From the NCBI GenBank assembly GCA_963716245.1, contig OY970300.1, positions 1,364,001-1,428,000 on the forward strand: a stretch of 64,000 nt of DNA. The letters run 5' to 3'. This DNA is from VRUE01 sp963716245 (GTDB taxonomy: Bacteria; Actinomycetota; Thermoleophilia; Solirubrobacterales; 70-9). A model generated the notes under the pieces. It saw only the letters and a program-made list of their open reading frames with translations. It did not search any database and was not told the origin of the DNA. Made by a program: the position numbers and the translations under genes. Positions 10,858 through 20,876 of this stretch are shown in pieces (the stretch's first letter is position 1; each line of letters starts with the position of its first letter).

Positions 10858-10863
10858 TAGAAT
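10858..10863 (+). promoter_or_regulatory. leaderless -10 box of def
   Basis: TAGAAT with exactly 7 nt to the def ATG at 10871. The same hexamer precedes tRNA-Gly (54538-54543) and the sigma gene (49992-49997). Confidence 0.5.
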
Positions 10864-10870
10864 CGATCCG

Positions 10871-11516
10871 ATGAGCGACGAGGGGGCCGTCAAGGCCCAG
10901 ACCGAGCGCGAGGAGCGCGAAGCCGAGCTGCTGGAGCGTCGCGAAGCGGCGCTGGCGCAGGTCGTCAAGTTCGGCGACCCTGTGCTGAAGAGCAAGGCGT
11001 CGCCGGTGCGCGAGTTCGGCCCCGCCCTGCGCGGCGAGGTCGGAGCGGATGGTCGCGGATCATGCGCGACGCGATGGGGGTCGGCCTGGCCGCGACCCAG
11101 GTCGGCATCCTGCGCCGCCTGCTCGTCTTCCAGGCCGGTCCCGACGCGAGCCGACGGCGGTGGTCAACCCTTCGGTCGAGTGGCTCTCCAAGGAGGCGGT
11201 CGTCGCCGAGGAGGGCTGCCTCAGCCTGCCGCGGGTGGCGATGGACGTCGAGCGGCCGCTGCACGTCCGGGTCGCCGGACTGGACGTCGAGGGTGAGCGG
11301 CTGACGATCGAGGCCTCGGGCCTGGAGGCGCGGGTGCTCCAGCACGAGATCGACCACCTCGACGGCGTGCTGATCCTCGACCGGGCGCCGCGCGAGCAGC
11401 GCAAGGGCGCGATGCGGGCGCTGCGCGAAGGCGGCAGCTACGCCCCGCCGGGCGAGGTCGAGGACGAGGAGCGGGGCGGCGCCGACGAGCACCGCGAGCC
11501 CCGCACCGACGCGTGA
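10871..11516 (+). CDS. def: peptide deformylase (three frameshifts)
   Basis: Removes the N-formyl group from nascent proteins. All three metal-site motifs are present, in different frames: GVGLAATQVG, EGCLSLP and HEIDHLDG. Extra Gs near 11044 and 11057 and a missing C near 11154 (GAGCCGACG for GAGCCCGACG) restore one 214-residue frame. The protein has an extra charged N-terminal helix (about 30 residues) and an acidic C-terminal tail. The next gene, fmt, overlaps the stop by 4 nt; def and fmt form the usual pair. Confidence 0.87.
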
Positions 11517-12420
11517 GAACCGCCTACCTCGGGACCTCGGAGTTCGCCGCGGCGGTCCTGCGCCGCCTCGCCGGGTCGCGCCACCGGCCGCGCCTGGTCG
11601 TCACCCCGCCCGACCGGCCGCGTGGGAGGGGTCGCAGGAGCGGCTCGCCGCCCGCGGCGCTCGTCGCCCGCGAGCTCGAGATCGACCTGCTGCAGGCCGA
11701 GAACGTCAACGACGGGGCGGCGCTGGAGCGAATCCGGGCGGCCGGGCCCGAGGCCCTGGCCGTCTGCGCCTTCGGGCAGCTGATCCGCGAGCCGCTGCTC
11801 TCCGAGCTGCCGCTGCTGAACGTCCATCCCTCGCTGCTGCCGCGCTGGCGCGGCGCGGCGCCGATCGAGCGGGCGATCATGGCCGGCGACGCCCGCACCG
11901 GGGTCAGCATCATGCGGCTCACGGCGGGCCTCGACTCCGGCCCGGTCGCGATGCGCGAGGAGGTCGACGATCGGCTCCGAGGACGACTTCGCGACCGTCT
12001 CCGAGCGGCTCAGCGCGCTCGGCGGAGAGCTGCTGGTCCAGGCCCTCGACCGCCAGGAGGAGGGGACGCTCGAGTTCGTCGAGCAGGACGACGCGCAGGC
12101 GACCTACGCCGAGAAGATCGACCCCGCGGAGCGCCGCCTCGATCCCGAGCGTCCCGCCGCGGAGCTGGCCCGCAGGGTGCGCGCCCTGACCCCGCACGTC
12201 GGCGCCTACCTCGAGCTCGGCGAGGGCAACCGGCTCGGCGTGCGGCGCGCGCCGCGCGGTCGACGTCGGCGTGCGCACAGGCGAGGTCCGGGCCGAGTGG
12301 GGGGCGCTGCTGCTCGGCTGCGGCCGGGGGGCGCTGCGGCTGGAGGTCGTGCAGCCGGCGGGCGGGAAGCCGATGGCCGCCGACGCCTACCTGCGCGGCC
12401 ATTCCGTGCCCGCCCTGTGA
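11513..12420 (+). CDS. fmt: methionyl-tRNA formyltransferase (two frameshifts)
   Basis: Formylates Met-tRNA-fMet with 10-formyl-THF. It begins RTAYLGTSEFAAAVL. The active-site region LLNVHPSLLPRWRGAAPIERAI (near residue 100) includes the SLLP signature and is followed by GVSIMRLTAGLDSGPV. Single extra bases near 11969 and 12250 move the frame; the corrected protein is 301 residues ending LRGHSVPAL. It overlaps def upstream and rsmB downstream by 4 nt each, so the three are probably translated from one transcript. Confidence 0.87.
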
Positions 12421-13813
12421 GCGCCGCGGCGATTTCGCCGGCCCGGCGGCTCGCCTTCGCGACGATCCGCGCGACCTTCGAGCGGGATGCCCACACCGAG
12501 CGCGTCTTCCGCGAGGAGGCCGACCGGCTCGGCCTCGCGGGCCGCGACCGCGCCCAGGCGCAGCGCCTCGCCTACGGCGCGGTCCAGCGGCGCGGCACGA
12601 CCGACGCGGCGATCGAGCGACTGGCGGACCGCTCGCTGCGCTTGCTCGACCCGCCCGTGCTGGCGGCGCTGCGGCTCGGCCTCTTCGAGCTGCTCTTCTC
12701 CGACGCGACCCCCGACCACGCCGCGGTCGGCCAGGCGGTCGAGCTGGCCAAGGCGGCCGGCGCCGCCCATGCCGCCGGCCTCGTCAACGCGGTGCTCCGC
12801 CGCGCCACCCGCGAGCGCGGCGCGCTGACGACCGCGCTGCTCGGCGACGACTCGACCCCCGAGCGCGCCGCCGTCGCCCACTCGGCGCCGCTCTGGCTGG
12901 CGCGGATGTGGTGGGACGAGCTGGGAGCCGGAGGCGGCGCGCTCGCTGCTCGCCGCCTGCAACGAGCCGGCCGAGGTGGCGCTCCGCGTCGACACGCGCC
13001 GCAGCGACCGAGAGGCGGTGCTGGCCCGGCTCGCGCGAGGCGGGGGTCGAGGCGCGCCCCGCCGATGGCGCCTGGCCGCTCGCGCTCGCAGAGGAGATCG
13101 TCGATCGACGGCAGGACGGCGACGGACGGTCCCCGACTTGGTCGCGGCGGGCGAGCTGACGCCGCAGAGCCGCGGCTCGGCCGCGGTCGTCGAGGTGCTC
13201 GACCCCCAGCCGGGCGAGTACGTCCTCGACCTCTGCGTCGGGGCCGGGGATCAAGACCGGCCAGATCGCCGCGCGGATCGGGGATCGGGGCGAGACGATC
13301 TCGGTCGAGCTCGACCTCGACAGGGCCGCCGAGGTCGCCGCGCAGGCGCGCCGGCTCGGCCTGCGCAGCGTCACCGTGCTCGAGGCCGACGCGGCCGAGA
13401 TGGAGATGGCGGCCGGCTTCGACCGGGTGCTCGTCGACGCGCCCTGCTCGGCGCTCGGCACGCTCGCCTCGCGCCCGGATGCCCGCTGGCGCAAATCGCC
13501 GCGGGCGATCGAGCGGCTCGCCGACCTCCAGGCCCGCATCCTGGCCAGGGCCGCGGCGGCGCTCCGGCCGGGCGGGACGCTCGTCTACTCGGTCTGCACG
13601 ATCTCGCGCCGCGAGGCCGAGGACCGGGTCGCCGCCCTGCTCGATGCCTCCGCCTCGGGCGAGCTTCCGCCGCTCGTCGTCGACGACCTCGGCGCCCGCG
13701 CGCCCGACCTCGCCTCGCCGCACGATCCTCGCTGCCTGCAGCTGCGTCCCGACCGCGACCGGACCACCGGCTTCTTCATCTGCCGGATGAGAAGGGATGA
13801 TGTCGGGCGATGA
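12417..13813 (+). CDS. rsmB: 16S rRNA (cytosine-967 C5)-methyltransferase (five frameshifts)
   Basis: NusB-like RNA-binding domain (about residues 8-130, with HAAVGQAVELAK and AAGLVNAVLRR) followed by a Rossmann methyltransferase. The two conserved cysteines of the m5C family are in DAPCSALGTLASRPDARW (nucleophile region) and YSVCTISRREAEDRV. Five +1 shifts, near 12926, 13032, 13103, 13129 and 13249, interrupt the frame; corrected length is 463 residues. The density of breaks is the highest in the window, but the residues between them are all family-like, which argues for error rather than decay. Confidence 0.82.
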
Positions 13814-13835
13814 GCCCGGCGGAGGACCGATAGCG

Positions 13836-14048
13836 ATGCTCCAGCGAGCCAAGTGCCCCGGCTGCGACGAGCCCTGGCTGCGACCGACGCAGCTGCCGGG
13901 CCGCTTTCGCTGCGTGTACTGTCTGCGCCGCTTCGAGCTGGTCTCGCAGTGCCCCAACTGCGGCGAGCACCAGACGATCGCCCGGATGAGCACCAGCGAG
14001 GACATGAACTGCCAGATGTGCGGCGACTCGATGCTGAGGCACGTATGA
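13836..14048 (+). CDS. small zinc-ribbon protein
   Basis: 70 residues starting MLQRAKCPGCDEPW. Four CxxC knuckles (CPGC, CVYC, CPNC, CQMC) could bind two zinc ions. The start at 13836 is preferred because GGAGGA at 13821-13826 is an ideally spaced SD. The ATG of rpe overlaps the stop (ATGA), implying coupling. Function unknown; it could bind nucleic acid or act as a small protein adaptor. Confidence 0.75.
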   Translation: MLQRAKCPGCDEPWLRPTQLPGRFRCVYCLRRFELVSQCPNCGEHQTIARMSTSEDMNCQMCGDSMLRHV

Positions 14049-14734
14049 GCGAGCGGATGCGAGAGCTGCTGGGCGAGCCGCGGGTCGCGCCGTCGATCCT
14101 CTCGGCCGACTTCTCGCGGCTCGGGGCGCAGGTCGACGAGGTGATCGACGGCCGGCGCGCGGGTGATCCACGTCGACGTGATGGACGGCCATTTCGTCCC
14201 GCCGATCACGATCGGGCCGCTGGTCGCCGGCCTCGATCGCCGACCGGGTCCACGACGCCGGCGGCGTGCTCGACGTCCACCTGATGATCGAGGCGCCCGA
14301 GCGTCAGATCGAGGCGTTCGCCGCGGCCGGCGCCGACTCGATCACCTTCCACGCCGAGGCGACCGCCGCACGCCAACCGCACCCTCGCCGCGATCCGCGA
14401 GCTCGGCTGCCTGGCCGGAGTCGCGATCAACCCCGGCACCCCCGCCGAGGCGATCGCCGAGCTGCGCGACCTCGCCGACATCGTCCTCTGCATGACCGTC
14501 AACCCCGGCTGGGGCGGGCAGGCCTTCATCGAGTCCTCCCCCGACAAGGTCTCCCGCCTCGCCCGACTCGCAGGCGACGCCAAGATCGAGGTCGACGGCG
14601 GCATCGACGCAACCACCGCCGGCCCGATCGCCGCCGCCGGCGCGTCGCTGTTCGTGGCAGGGTCGGCGATCTTCGGCGCCGACGACCCCGCAGCCGCCTA
14701 CACCGAGATCGCCGCAGCGGCCGGCGCAGCCTAG
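14045..14734 (+). CDS. rpe: ribulose-phosphate 3-epimerase (three frameshifts)
   Basis: Interconverts ribulose-5-P and xylulose-5-P in the pentose phosphate pathway. TIM-barrel motifs are clear: APSILSADFSRL, VIHVDVMDGHFVPPITIGP, LDVHLMIEAPE, CMTVNPGWGGQAFI and KIEVDGGID. Extra Gs near 14151, 14235 and 14369 shift the frame; the corrected protein has 228 residues. The stop overlaps the convergent antiporter gene by 4 nt. Confidence 0.87.
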
Positions 14735-16534
14735 CCCCGTGCGATCAGGGCGCCGATGACCTCCTGCCACCAGGCCCTCTCTGCTGGTTCGTCGCCCCCG
14801 ACCCGCTCGGCGCGGCGCTCGCACCAGCGCGCCAGCGCCTGGCGCCCGCCGACGGCGACGATGCCTTCGGTCGTCATCGCGTAGCGCCCGTCGGCCAGCG
14901 CGACCAGGGCGCTGGGGCGATCGCGACGGCTGCGCACGACGGCCACGACCGGGATGCCGTCCACCTCGTTCGGCGATGAGGGGTCGTCCGCGACGCTCGC
15001 CGGCCCGACCGAGAAGACCTGGGAGGCGCCGCGCCGGGGCAGGCGGGGCTGCGGGGGCGCGCCGACCGGGCCCTCGTGCCAGCGCCTGGTCAGCGCCTCG
15101 ACCTCCTCGCGCAGCTCGCCGCGGACGAGGATGTGCAGCTCGTCGCCCTCGCGCAGCTGGGTCGAGCCCCGCGGCGGGATCGCGGTGCCGTCGCGGACGA
15201 TCACGTTGACGAGCGCCTCGCGCGGCAGGCCCAGCTCGCGGACGAAGTGGCCTGCCGCCGCCGCGCCCGGGCGGCAGCCGGTAGGCGACGACGTCGCCGC
15301 CCATGCGGCGGATCCGTCCCGACTCGAGCAGCCGCCGCGGCAGGGCGGGCTCGTCGGTGGTCAGGCCCGAGCCGGCGGGCCAGCGGCTCGAAGCTGGCGC
15401 CCTGGACCAGGGTCGAGGTGACGACGACGAAGAAGACGATCGAGAAGAGCTGGCCGCCCGCGTCGACCCCGGCGACGACCGGGAAAGTCGCGAGCCAGAT
15501 CGGCGTCGCGCCGCGCAGGCCCGCCCAGCCGAGCATCGCCCGCTCGCGCAGGCCGAAGCGGCGAGAGCAGCGTCGCCGCGAAGGCGGCGATGGGGCGGGC
15601 GACGCAGGATCAGCACCGCAGAGAGCGCCAGGCCCTCGAGCGCGACCTCGTCGAGCGTGCTCGGGAAGACGAGCAGGCCGAGCAGGACGAAGAGGCCGAT
15701 CTGGGCGACCCAGCCGACGCCCTCGTGGAAGGCGACGATCGTGCGGCGGGCGGGGACCCGTGCCGAGCCGAGCGCGAGGCCGGTCAGGTAGACGGCGAGG
15801 AAGCCGGACCCGTAGGCGACCTCGGCGACGCCGAAGGCGAGCGCGGCGATCGCGATCGTCGCGACCGGGTAGATCCCGTCGGTCGGCAGCCGCACCCGGC
15901 TGAGTGCGACGACCGAGATGCGCCCGATCCCCAGGCCGATCGCCGCGCCGATCGCGAGTTTGAGGACGAGCAGGACCGCCATGTCGGCCAGGCCGTAGCC
16001 GGGCTCCTGGATCCATTCGATGAAGCCGATCACGAGCAGCAGCGCGACCGGGTCGTTCATCCCCGACTCGCCCTCGAGCGAGCGGGCGAGGCGTTTCTCC
16101 AGCGTCGAGCGGCGCAGGACCGCGAAGATCGCGGCGGAGTCGGTGGCGGCGATCGCGGCACCGACCAGCATCCCTTCCAGGGTGTCGAGGTCGAAGATCG
16201 AGGTCGCGGCCAGGCCGGCGATCACGGCGGTGACGACGGTCCCGACGTCGCCAGCGACGCGGCGGTGCGCGAGCACCGGGCGGATCTCCCGCCAGCCGGC
16301 GGTCAGCCCGCCCTCGAAGAGGATCAGGACGAGGGCGATCGTGCCCAGCGTGCGGGCCAGCTCGGCGTCGTCGAACTCGATGCCGCCGATCCCCTCCGAG
16401 CCGGCGAGCATGCCCAGCCCGAGGAAGAGCAGCAGGCCGGGGATGCGAACCCGGTCGGCGAGCAGGGCGCCGAGGATGCCGACGGCGAGCAGGGCGCCGG
16501 CGACCAGGATCAGCTCGGCGTCGTGCCCGCTCAT
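14731..16534 (-). CDS. potassium/proton antiporter, CPA-type with C-terminal regulatory domain (four frameshifts)
   Basis: About 12 membrane segments of the Na+/H+ exchanger fold, beginning HDAELILVAGALLAVGILG, with the ion-site region IAATDSAAIFAVLRR and GESGMNDPVALLLVIGF. The cytoplasmic tail has a TrkA-C-like segment (LRELGLPREALVNVIVRDG read across a shift, then STQLREGDELHILVRG). This matches the NhaP2/CvrA group of K+/H+ antiporters. Four +1 shifts between about 15245 and 15610 separate the pieces; corrected length is 599 residues. It starts 7 nt after the flippase stop, last in a three-gene operon. Confidence 0.8.
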
Positions 16535-16541
16535 CGCCGTC

Positions 16542-17968
16542 CTACGCGCCCTCGTCCACCGCGGCGAGCTGCGCCTCGAGCGCCTCGCCGGAGCCGGCGA
16601 CAGGGACGTCCTCGACGCGTTCGTGCGGCCGGCGGTAGATCGCGAAGAGCAGTGCGAGCAGCAGCCCCGCCGCGAGGGCGAAGCCGATCTCGACGCGGCG
16701 GAACTCGTCGCCGATCGGGGCCAGGAAGCACCAGGCGACGAAGACCGCCGCGCAGCCGATCCAGCGCGCCGACGCGCGCCGCACCTGGCCCTGCGCGACG
16801 CAGGCCTGGTTGATCGTGACCGAGGCCAGGTAGAGCCCCATGCCCGCGGTGACCAGGAGCAGCCCGCCGCGGTCGTACTCGAACTTGCTCGCTGAAGGCG
16901 AGCTGCATCAGCTGCGGGCCCGGCGGCGATCACGGCCAGGGCGACCACCGCGGTGAAGCCCGCGATCGCCAGAAGGACCATCCGCACCGAGCGCGTGGAA
17001 CTCCGCCTCGCTGCCCGGCTCCTCGCTGCTGTGCAGCGCCGTCAGGTGGGGCAGGATGCTGGTCGAGACGGCCTGGAAGAGCTGCAGCGGGGCCCGGGCG
17101 ATCATCAGCACGTTGAAGATGAAGCCTGCCGCCGCGGCGCCCTCGAGGCCGCGCACGATCAGCGGCCCGGCGTTGAGGAAGGCCTGCTCGCTGAACATGA
17201 TCAGCAGGACCGCCGCGGCGAAGCCGGTGCCGTGCGTCAGCGAGAACTCCGGTGGCCGCGGTCCGTCCGCCTCTGACGGAGCTCCGGCGAGGGGGAGGCG
17301 GCCGCTCCGCGCCTGCCGCGCGAAGGCGAGCGGGGACGACCAGCAAGCTCAGCGAGGGGGCGGCGACGATGCCGATCGCGACGACCGACTGGCCGCTGGC
17401 AGGCCGACCGCGACGAGGACCGCGAAGAGGGTGCGGAAGACCGACTCGGAGAGGATCATCGCGGTGAAGAGGCCGAAGCGGCGGTGGCCGGCGAGGTAGC
17501 CGCGGGCGAAGTAGCTGGCGGCGTAGAAGAGGACCGCGCCGAGGAAGACCCAGTAGAGGGTCTCGTTGCCGCTCAGCAGGCCGTCCTGCGATCGGGCCGC
17601 GCAGGGCGAGGGCGACGACGGCGAAGGCCGCGGCCAGGCCGAGCTGGATCTTCGTCGCGACCAGGACCGGCTCGCGGACCGGCTCGCCGCTGCGCCAGGC
17701 GCTCGGAGATGTGGCGGGAGAGCAGCTGGTCGACCGGCCGGTAGAGCGTCGAGACGGTGATGAACACGGCCGACCAGAGGACGGTGATCTCGCCGTAGTC
17801 GGGCTTCGAGAGGACGTGCGAGGCGATGAAGAAGTAGACGTAGGTGATCGCGCCGGTCAGGCCGACGCCGATCGCGAGGAAGCTCGCCGTCTTGCCGTAG
17901 TCGGCCGTCGCCGAGCCGCCCCCGGCCGGTCTGCGTCCGGCGCCGGGCAACCTCTCTCGCAGGCCCAT
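16542..17968 (-). CDS. polysaccharide/oligosaccharide flippase, MATE/Wzx-like (several frameshifts)
   Basis: Multi-pass membrane protein: DYGKTASFLAIGVGLTGAI begins the first helix, then FFIASHVLSKPDYGEITVLW, LYWVFLGAVLFYAASYFARGYLAGHRRFG, MFSEQAFLNAGPLIV, FIFNVLMIARAPLQLFQAVS and a C-terminal AQGQVRRASARWIG segment. This is the pattern of Wzx/MATE exporters of lipid-linked glycans. The coding frame is interrupted at several places (about 17700, 17380, 17260, 17000 and 16890). I place the start at the ATG at 17968, but no stop separates it from the glycosyltransferase upstream, so a fused protein is possible. Confidence 0.65.
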
Positions 17969-18956
17969 CAGCTGTCCCGGGTGGCGGGAGTCGTAGTGGG
18001 AGGGCTCGACCCCGAGCGCCAACTCGACCCGGCGCACCCGCTCGAAGACCCGCTGCGTCATCACCCGCTGGCCGGCGAGCAGGTCGCCGATCACGCCCAG
18101 CGCCAGCAGCTGCAGGGCGGCGATGAAGAGGACGGCGCCGAGGATCAGCGACTGGACGTGGCCGCTGCTGTCGCCGTTGAGGATCCAGTCGAACAGGAAC
18201 GGCATCCAGGCGCCAAGCGCGAGCAGGCCGACGACGAGCCCGGCCGATGCGAACACCCGCAGCGGCTCGTAGCGGGCGTAGATGCGCAGGATCGAGAGGG
18301 CGTTGCGGCGAACGTAGGCGCCGGTCGTCCGGAAGAGGCGCGACTCGCGGGTCTGCGCGTTGACGCCGATCTCCGTCTGCCCGACCGCGACGAGCATCTT
18401 GCCCGCCTGGATCAGGCTCTCGAGCGTGTAGGTGAAGTTGTCGACGACGAGCAGGCCGAGCGCCGCCTCGCGGTTGTAGGCGCGGAAGCCCGAGGTGGTG
18501 TCGGCGATCGGGGTGCCGGAGAGCTTGCGCACGACCCAGCTGCCGACCCGCTGCAGAGCCTTCTTCGAGCCGGAGAAGTGGTCGATGCCGGCGACGTGGC
18601 GGTCGCCGACGACGATGTCGGCTTCGCCGGCGAGGATCGGCGCGACCAGCTTCGGCACGTCGGCGCCGCGGTACTGGTTGTCGGCGTCGGTGTTGACGAC
18701 GATGTCGGCGCCGAGCTTCAGCGAGGCGTCGAGGCCCGCCTGGAAGGCGGCCGCGAGGCCCTTGTTGTTGGTCAGCCGGACGACGTGCTCGACCCCGTTC
18801 TCGCGCGCCACCTCGATCGTGCGGTCGGTCGAGCCGTCGTCGATCACGAGCAGCTCGACCTCGTCGATGCCCTCGATCCGGCGCGGCAGGTCGGCGATCG
18901 TCGCCGGCGAGCGTGCTCTCCTCGTTGAGGCAGGGGATCTGGACGATCAGCTTCAC
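17969..18956 (-). CDS. family 2 glycosyltransferase, dolichol-phosphate-mannose-synthase-like, with two C-terminal membrane helices (one frameshift)
   Basis: GT-A fold enzyme: LIVQIPCLNEESTLA at the N-terminus, DDGSTDRTIEVA, metal-binding VNTDADNQYRGADV, ADIVVGDRHV and SGFRAYNREAALGL. It probably uses a nucleotide sugar to load a polyprenyl phosphate or extend a cell-surface glycan. Two hydrophobic spans follow (LFDWILNG to GAVLFIAALQLLALGVIG). A +1 shift near 18908 separates the first 17 residues. The frame reads on into the flippase without a stop (329 codons to 17969). GTG start at 18956, with TACCCT 9 nt upstream. Confidence 0.75.
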
Positions 18957-18995
18957 TGGCGCAGGAGGGTATCCCCGCGGCCCGATTGCACCCGG

Positions 18996-19087
18996 CGCGC
19001 GGGTCCTGTCGCGGCGGCATCCCCCATGTGCTCGGGCGCTTCGCGCCCTGCGCTATGGGGGACCCCCGCCGCCACGCCACCCGCGCG
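18996..19087. repeat. R2 palindromic element, copy a (intergenic)
   Basis: 92-nt nested hairpin: outer arms CGCGCGGGT / ACCCGCGCG, middle arms GGCGGC / GCCGCC and TCCCCCAT / ATGGGGGA, apex GGGCGC-TTC-GCGCCC. Read on the minus strand it is nearly identical to 25387-25479 inside recG. It lies between the divergent glycosyltransferase and ribD genes, so it is not a terminator of either. Confidence 0.8.
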
Positions 19088-19129
19088 AGGGGAGGGAGCG
19101 CCGGCCCGGGAAACCCGCAGCGCCAGGAG

Positions 19130-19157
19130 TAAGATGGCGTTGATTGACTAGTCAATC
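19130..19157 (+). promoter_or_regulatory. ribD promoter region with 16-bp perfect palindrome (candidate operator)
   Basis: A -10-like TAAGAT (19130-19135) is followed by the perfect palindrome GATTGACTAGTCAATC (19142-19157), which would cover the transcription start and lies 6 nt before the ribD ATG. Shape and length fit a dimeric MarR/TetR-like repressor site (inference). A mini-ORF (ATG at 19134, stop TAG at 19149, five residues) with AGGAG at 19125-19129 overlaps it. No FMN-riboswitch-like structure was recognised upstream. Confidence 0.5.
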
Positions 19158-19163
19158 GGTCCT

Positions 19164-20269
19164 ATGGATCCCCAGCTGACCAGCACGGACAGGCAGCACC
19201 TTCGGCGGGCGCTGGAGCTGGCCGAGGGTGGGCGGGGGCGGGTCAGTCCGAACCCTCTGGTCGGGGCGGTGGTCGTGCGCGATGGTGCCGTGATCGGCGA
19301 GGGATTCCACGCCGAGCTCGGTGGCCTGCACGCGGAGCGCGCGGCGCTGGAGGACTGCCGGCGACGCGGGGAGGACCCCGCCGGGGCGACGATGTACGTG
19401 ACGCTGGAGCCCTGCGCGCACGAGGGCCGCCAGCCGCCCTGCATCGAGGCGATCCTGGAGGCCGGGATCGGCCGGGTCGTGATCGGCTCCGACGATCCCT
19501 CCGAGAAGGCGGCCGGGCGCGGACCGGGAATCCTCCGCGACGGGGGGGTCGAGGTCGAGCTCGCGGCCGGCGAGGAGGCGACCGCCGCCCGCCTGCTCAA
19601 CCAGCCGTTCCGCAAGCACGCGCGCACGGGCCTGCCCCTGGTCACCCTGAAGCTGGCGATGTCGCTCGACGGCTGCACGACCACGGCGCCCGGCGACTCG
19701 CCCTGGATCTCCGGCGAGCGCAGCCGCGCCCTCGTCCACCGCTGGCGCGCCGAATCCGACGCGATCGCGGTCGGCATCGGCACCGTCCTCGCCGACGACC
19801 CGCTGCTCACCGCCCGCGCCGATCCTTCCGGTGCGCCTTATGTACCTATAGGGGACAAAAAGAGCAGCGGAACGGGCTCCCGCCAGCCGGTTCGCGTCGT
19901 CTTCGACCGTCAGGCTCGCCTGCCGCTCGACTCCCGATTGCTCAGCACGCTTGACCAATCGCCGGTGCTGGTCGTGGCCTCTTCCGGGGCCGCACCCGAC
20001 CGACTAGCCGCTCTGCGAGAGGCCGGCGCCGAGGTCGTCGGTCGCCGATTCCGATCGACGCCGCGCTCGCCGAGCTGGGACGGCGCGATGTCACCAGCCT
20101 CTTCCTCGAGGGCGGTGCGACGCTCGCCCGCGGATTCATCGACTCCGGCCAGGTCGACGAGGCACGCGTCTTCGTCGCCCCGATCCTGCTCGGCGGTGGG
20201 GCACGCCTGAAACCTCTGGACCCGAACGCCGAGGACACGCTGATCGCGACCAGATTCAAGGAGTGGTGA
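19164..20269 (+). CDS. ribD: bifunctional riboflavin deaminase/reductase RibD (one frameshift)
   Basis: Second and third steps of riboflavin synthesis. The N-terminal deaminase domain has the zinc motif LHAERAAL near residue 53 and LEPCAHEGRQPPC near 80. The C-terminal reductase domain includes KLAMSLDGCTT, SDAIAVGIGTVLADDP and, after the shift, LFLEGGATLARGF. The frame changes near 20040 by -1 (or +2), the rarer type of event in this window. Corrected length is 368 residues. Its stop shares one base with the ribE ATG. First gene of the rib operon. Confidence 0.88.
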
Positions 20270-20876
20270 TGTTCACCGGGCTGATCCAGGACGTCGGCAC
20301 CGTCGAGTCGGTCGAGCGAGGCGACCAGGGCGCGCGCCTGCGAATCGCAACGGCGCTGGGGCCGCAGATCGCCGCAGGGCGACTCGGTCGCGGTCGACGG
20401 CATCTGCCTGACCGCCACGGCCGTCGACGCAGATGGCTTCGAGACCGAGGCGATGAACCAGACGCTCACCGTGACGGCGCTCGGCGGCCTCGACGCAGGC
20501 AGCCGCGGTCAACCTGGAGCTGGCGATGAGGCCTCGCGACCGGCTCGGCGGCCACATCGTCCAGGGACACGTCGACGGCCTGGGCGAGGTCGTCTCCGTC
20601 GAGGACGACGGGTTCGCCAAGCGCCTGCGCGTCGGCCTCGGACCGGAGCTCCTGCGCTACGTCATCGAGCAGGGGTCGGTCGCGCTGGCCGGGGTCAGCC
20701 TGACCGTCGCCGCGCTCGGCGAGGATTGGGTCGAGGTCTCGCTGATCCCCGAGACCCTGGAGCGGACCAACCTCGGCGAAGCGGAGGCGGGGCGCAAGAT
20801 CAACGTCGAGTGCGACGTGGTCGCCAAGTACGTGGAGCGGATCGTGGGACCATTGGCAGGAAAGGAGCGGACGTGA
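20269..20876 (+). CDS. ribE: riboflavin synthase alpha subunit (two frameshifts)
   Basis: Dismutates two lumazine molecules to riboflavin. The MFTGLIQDVGTV N-terminus is diagnostic. Two lumazine-binding barrels are seen: the first has DSVAVDGICLT and the MNQTL stretch, the second GGHIVQGHVDGLGEV and GSVALAGVSLTV. Extra bases near 20384 (G) and 20506 shift the frame; corrected length is 201 residues. It overlaps ribBA by 4 nt (GTGA). Confidence 0.88.

Noticed and set aside
8639..13813. True pseudogenes (priA, def, fmt, rsmB)
   Set aside because: All catalytic residues remain in the separate frames, there are no other disabling changes, and neighbouring genes overlap as in an intact operon.
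19134..19151. MALID mini-ORF as a regulatory leader peptide of ribD
   Set aside because: It would begin before the predicted transcription start given by TAAGAT, so it is more likely fortuitous; mentioned only with the operator.
19088..19163. FMN (RFN) riboswitch before ribD
   Set aside because: The interval is too short and lacks the conserved RFN helices; a protein-operator-like palindrome is present instead.
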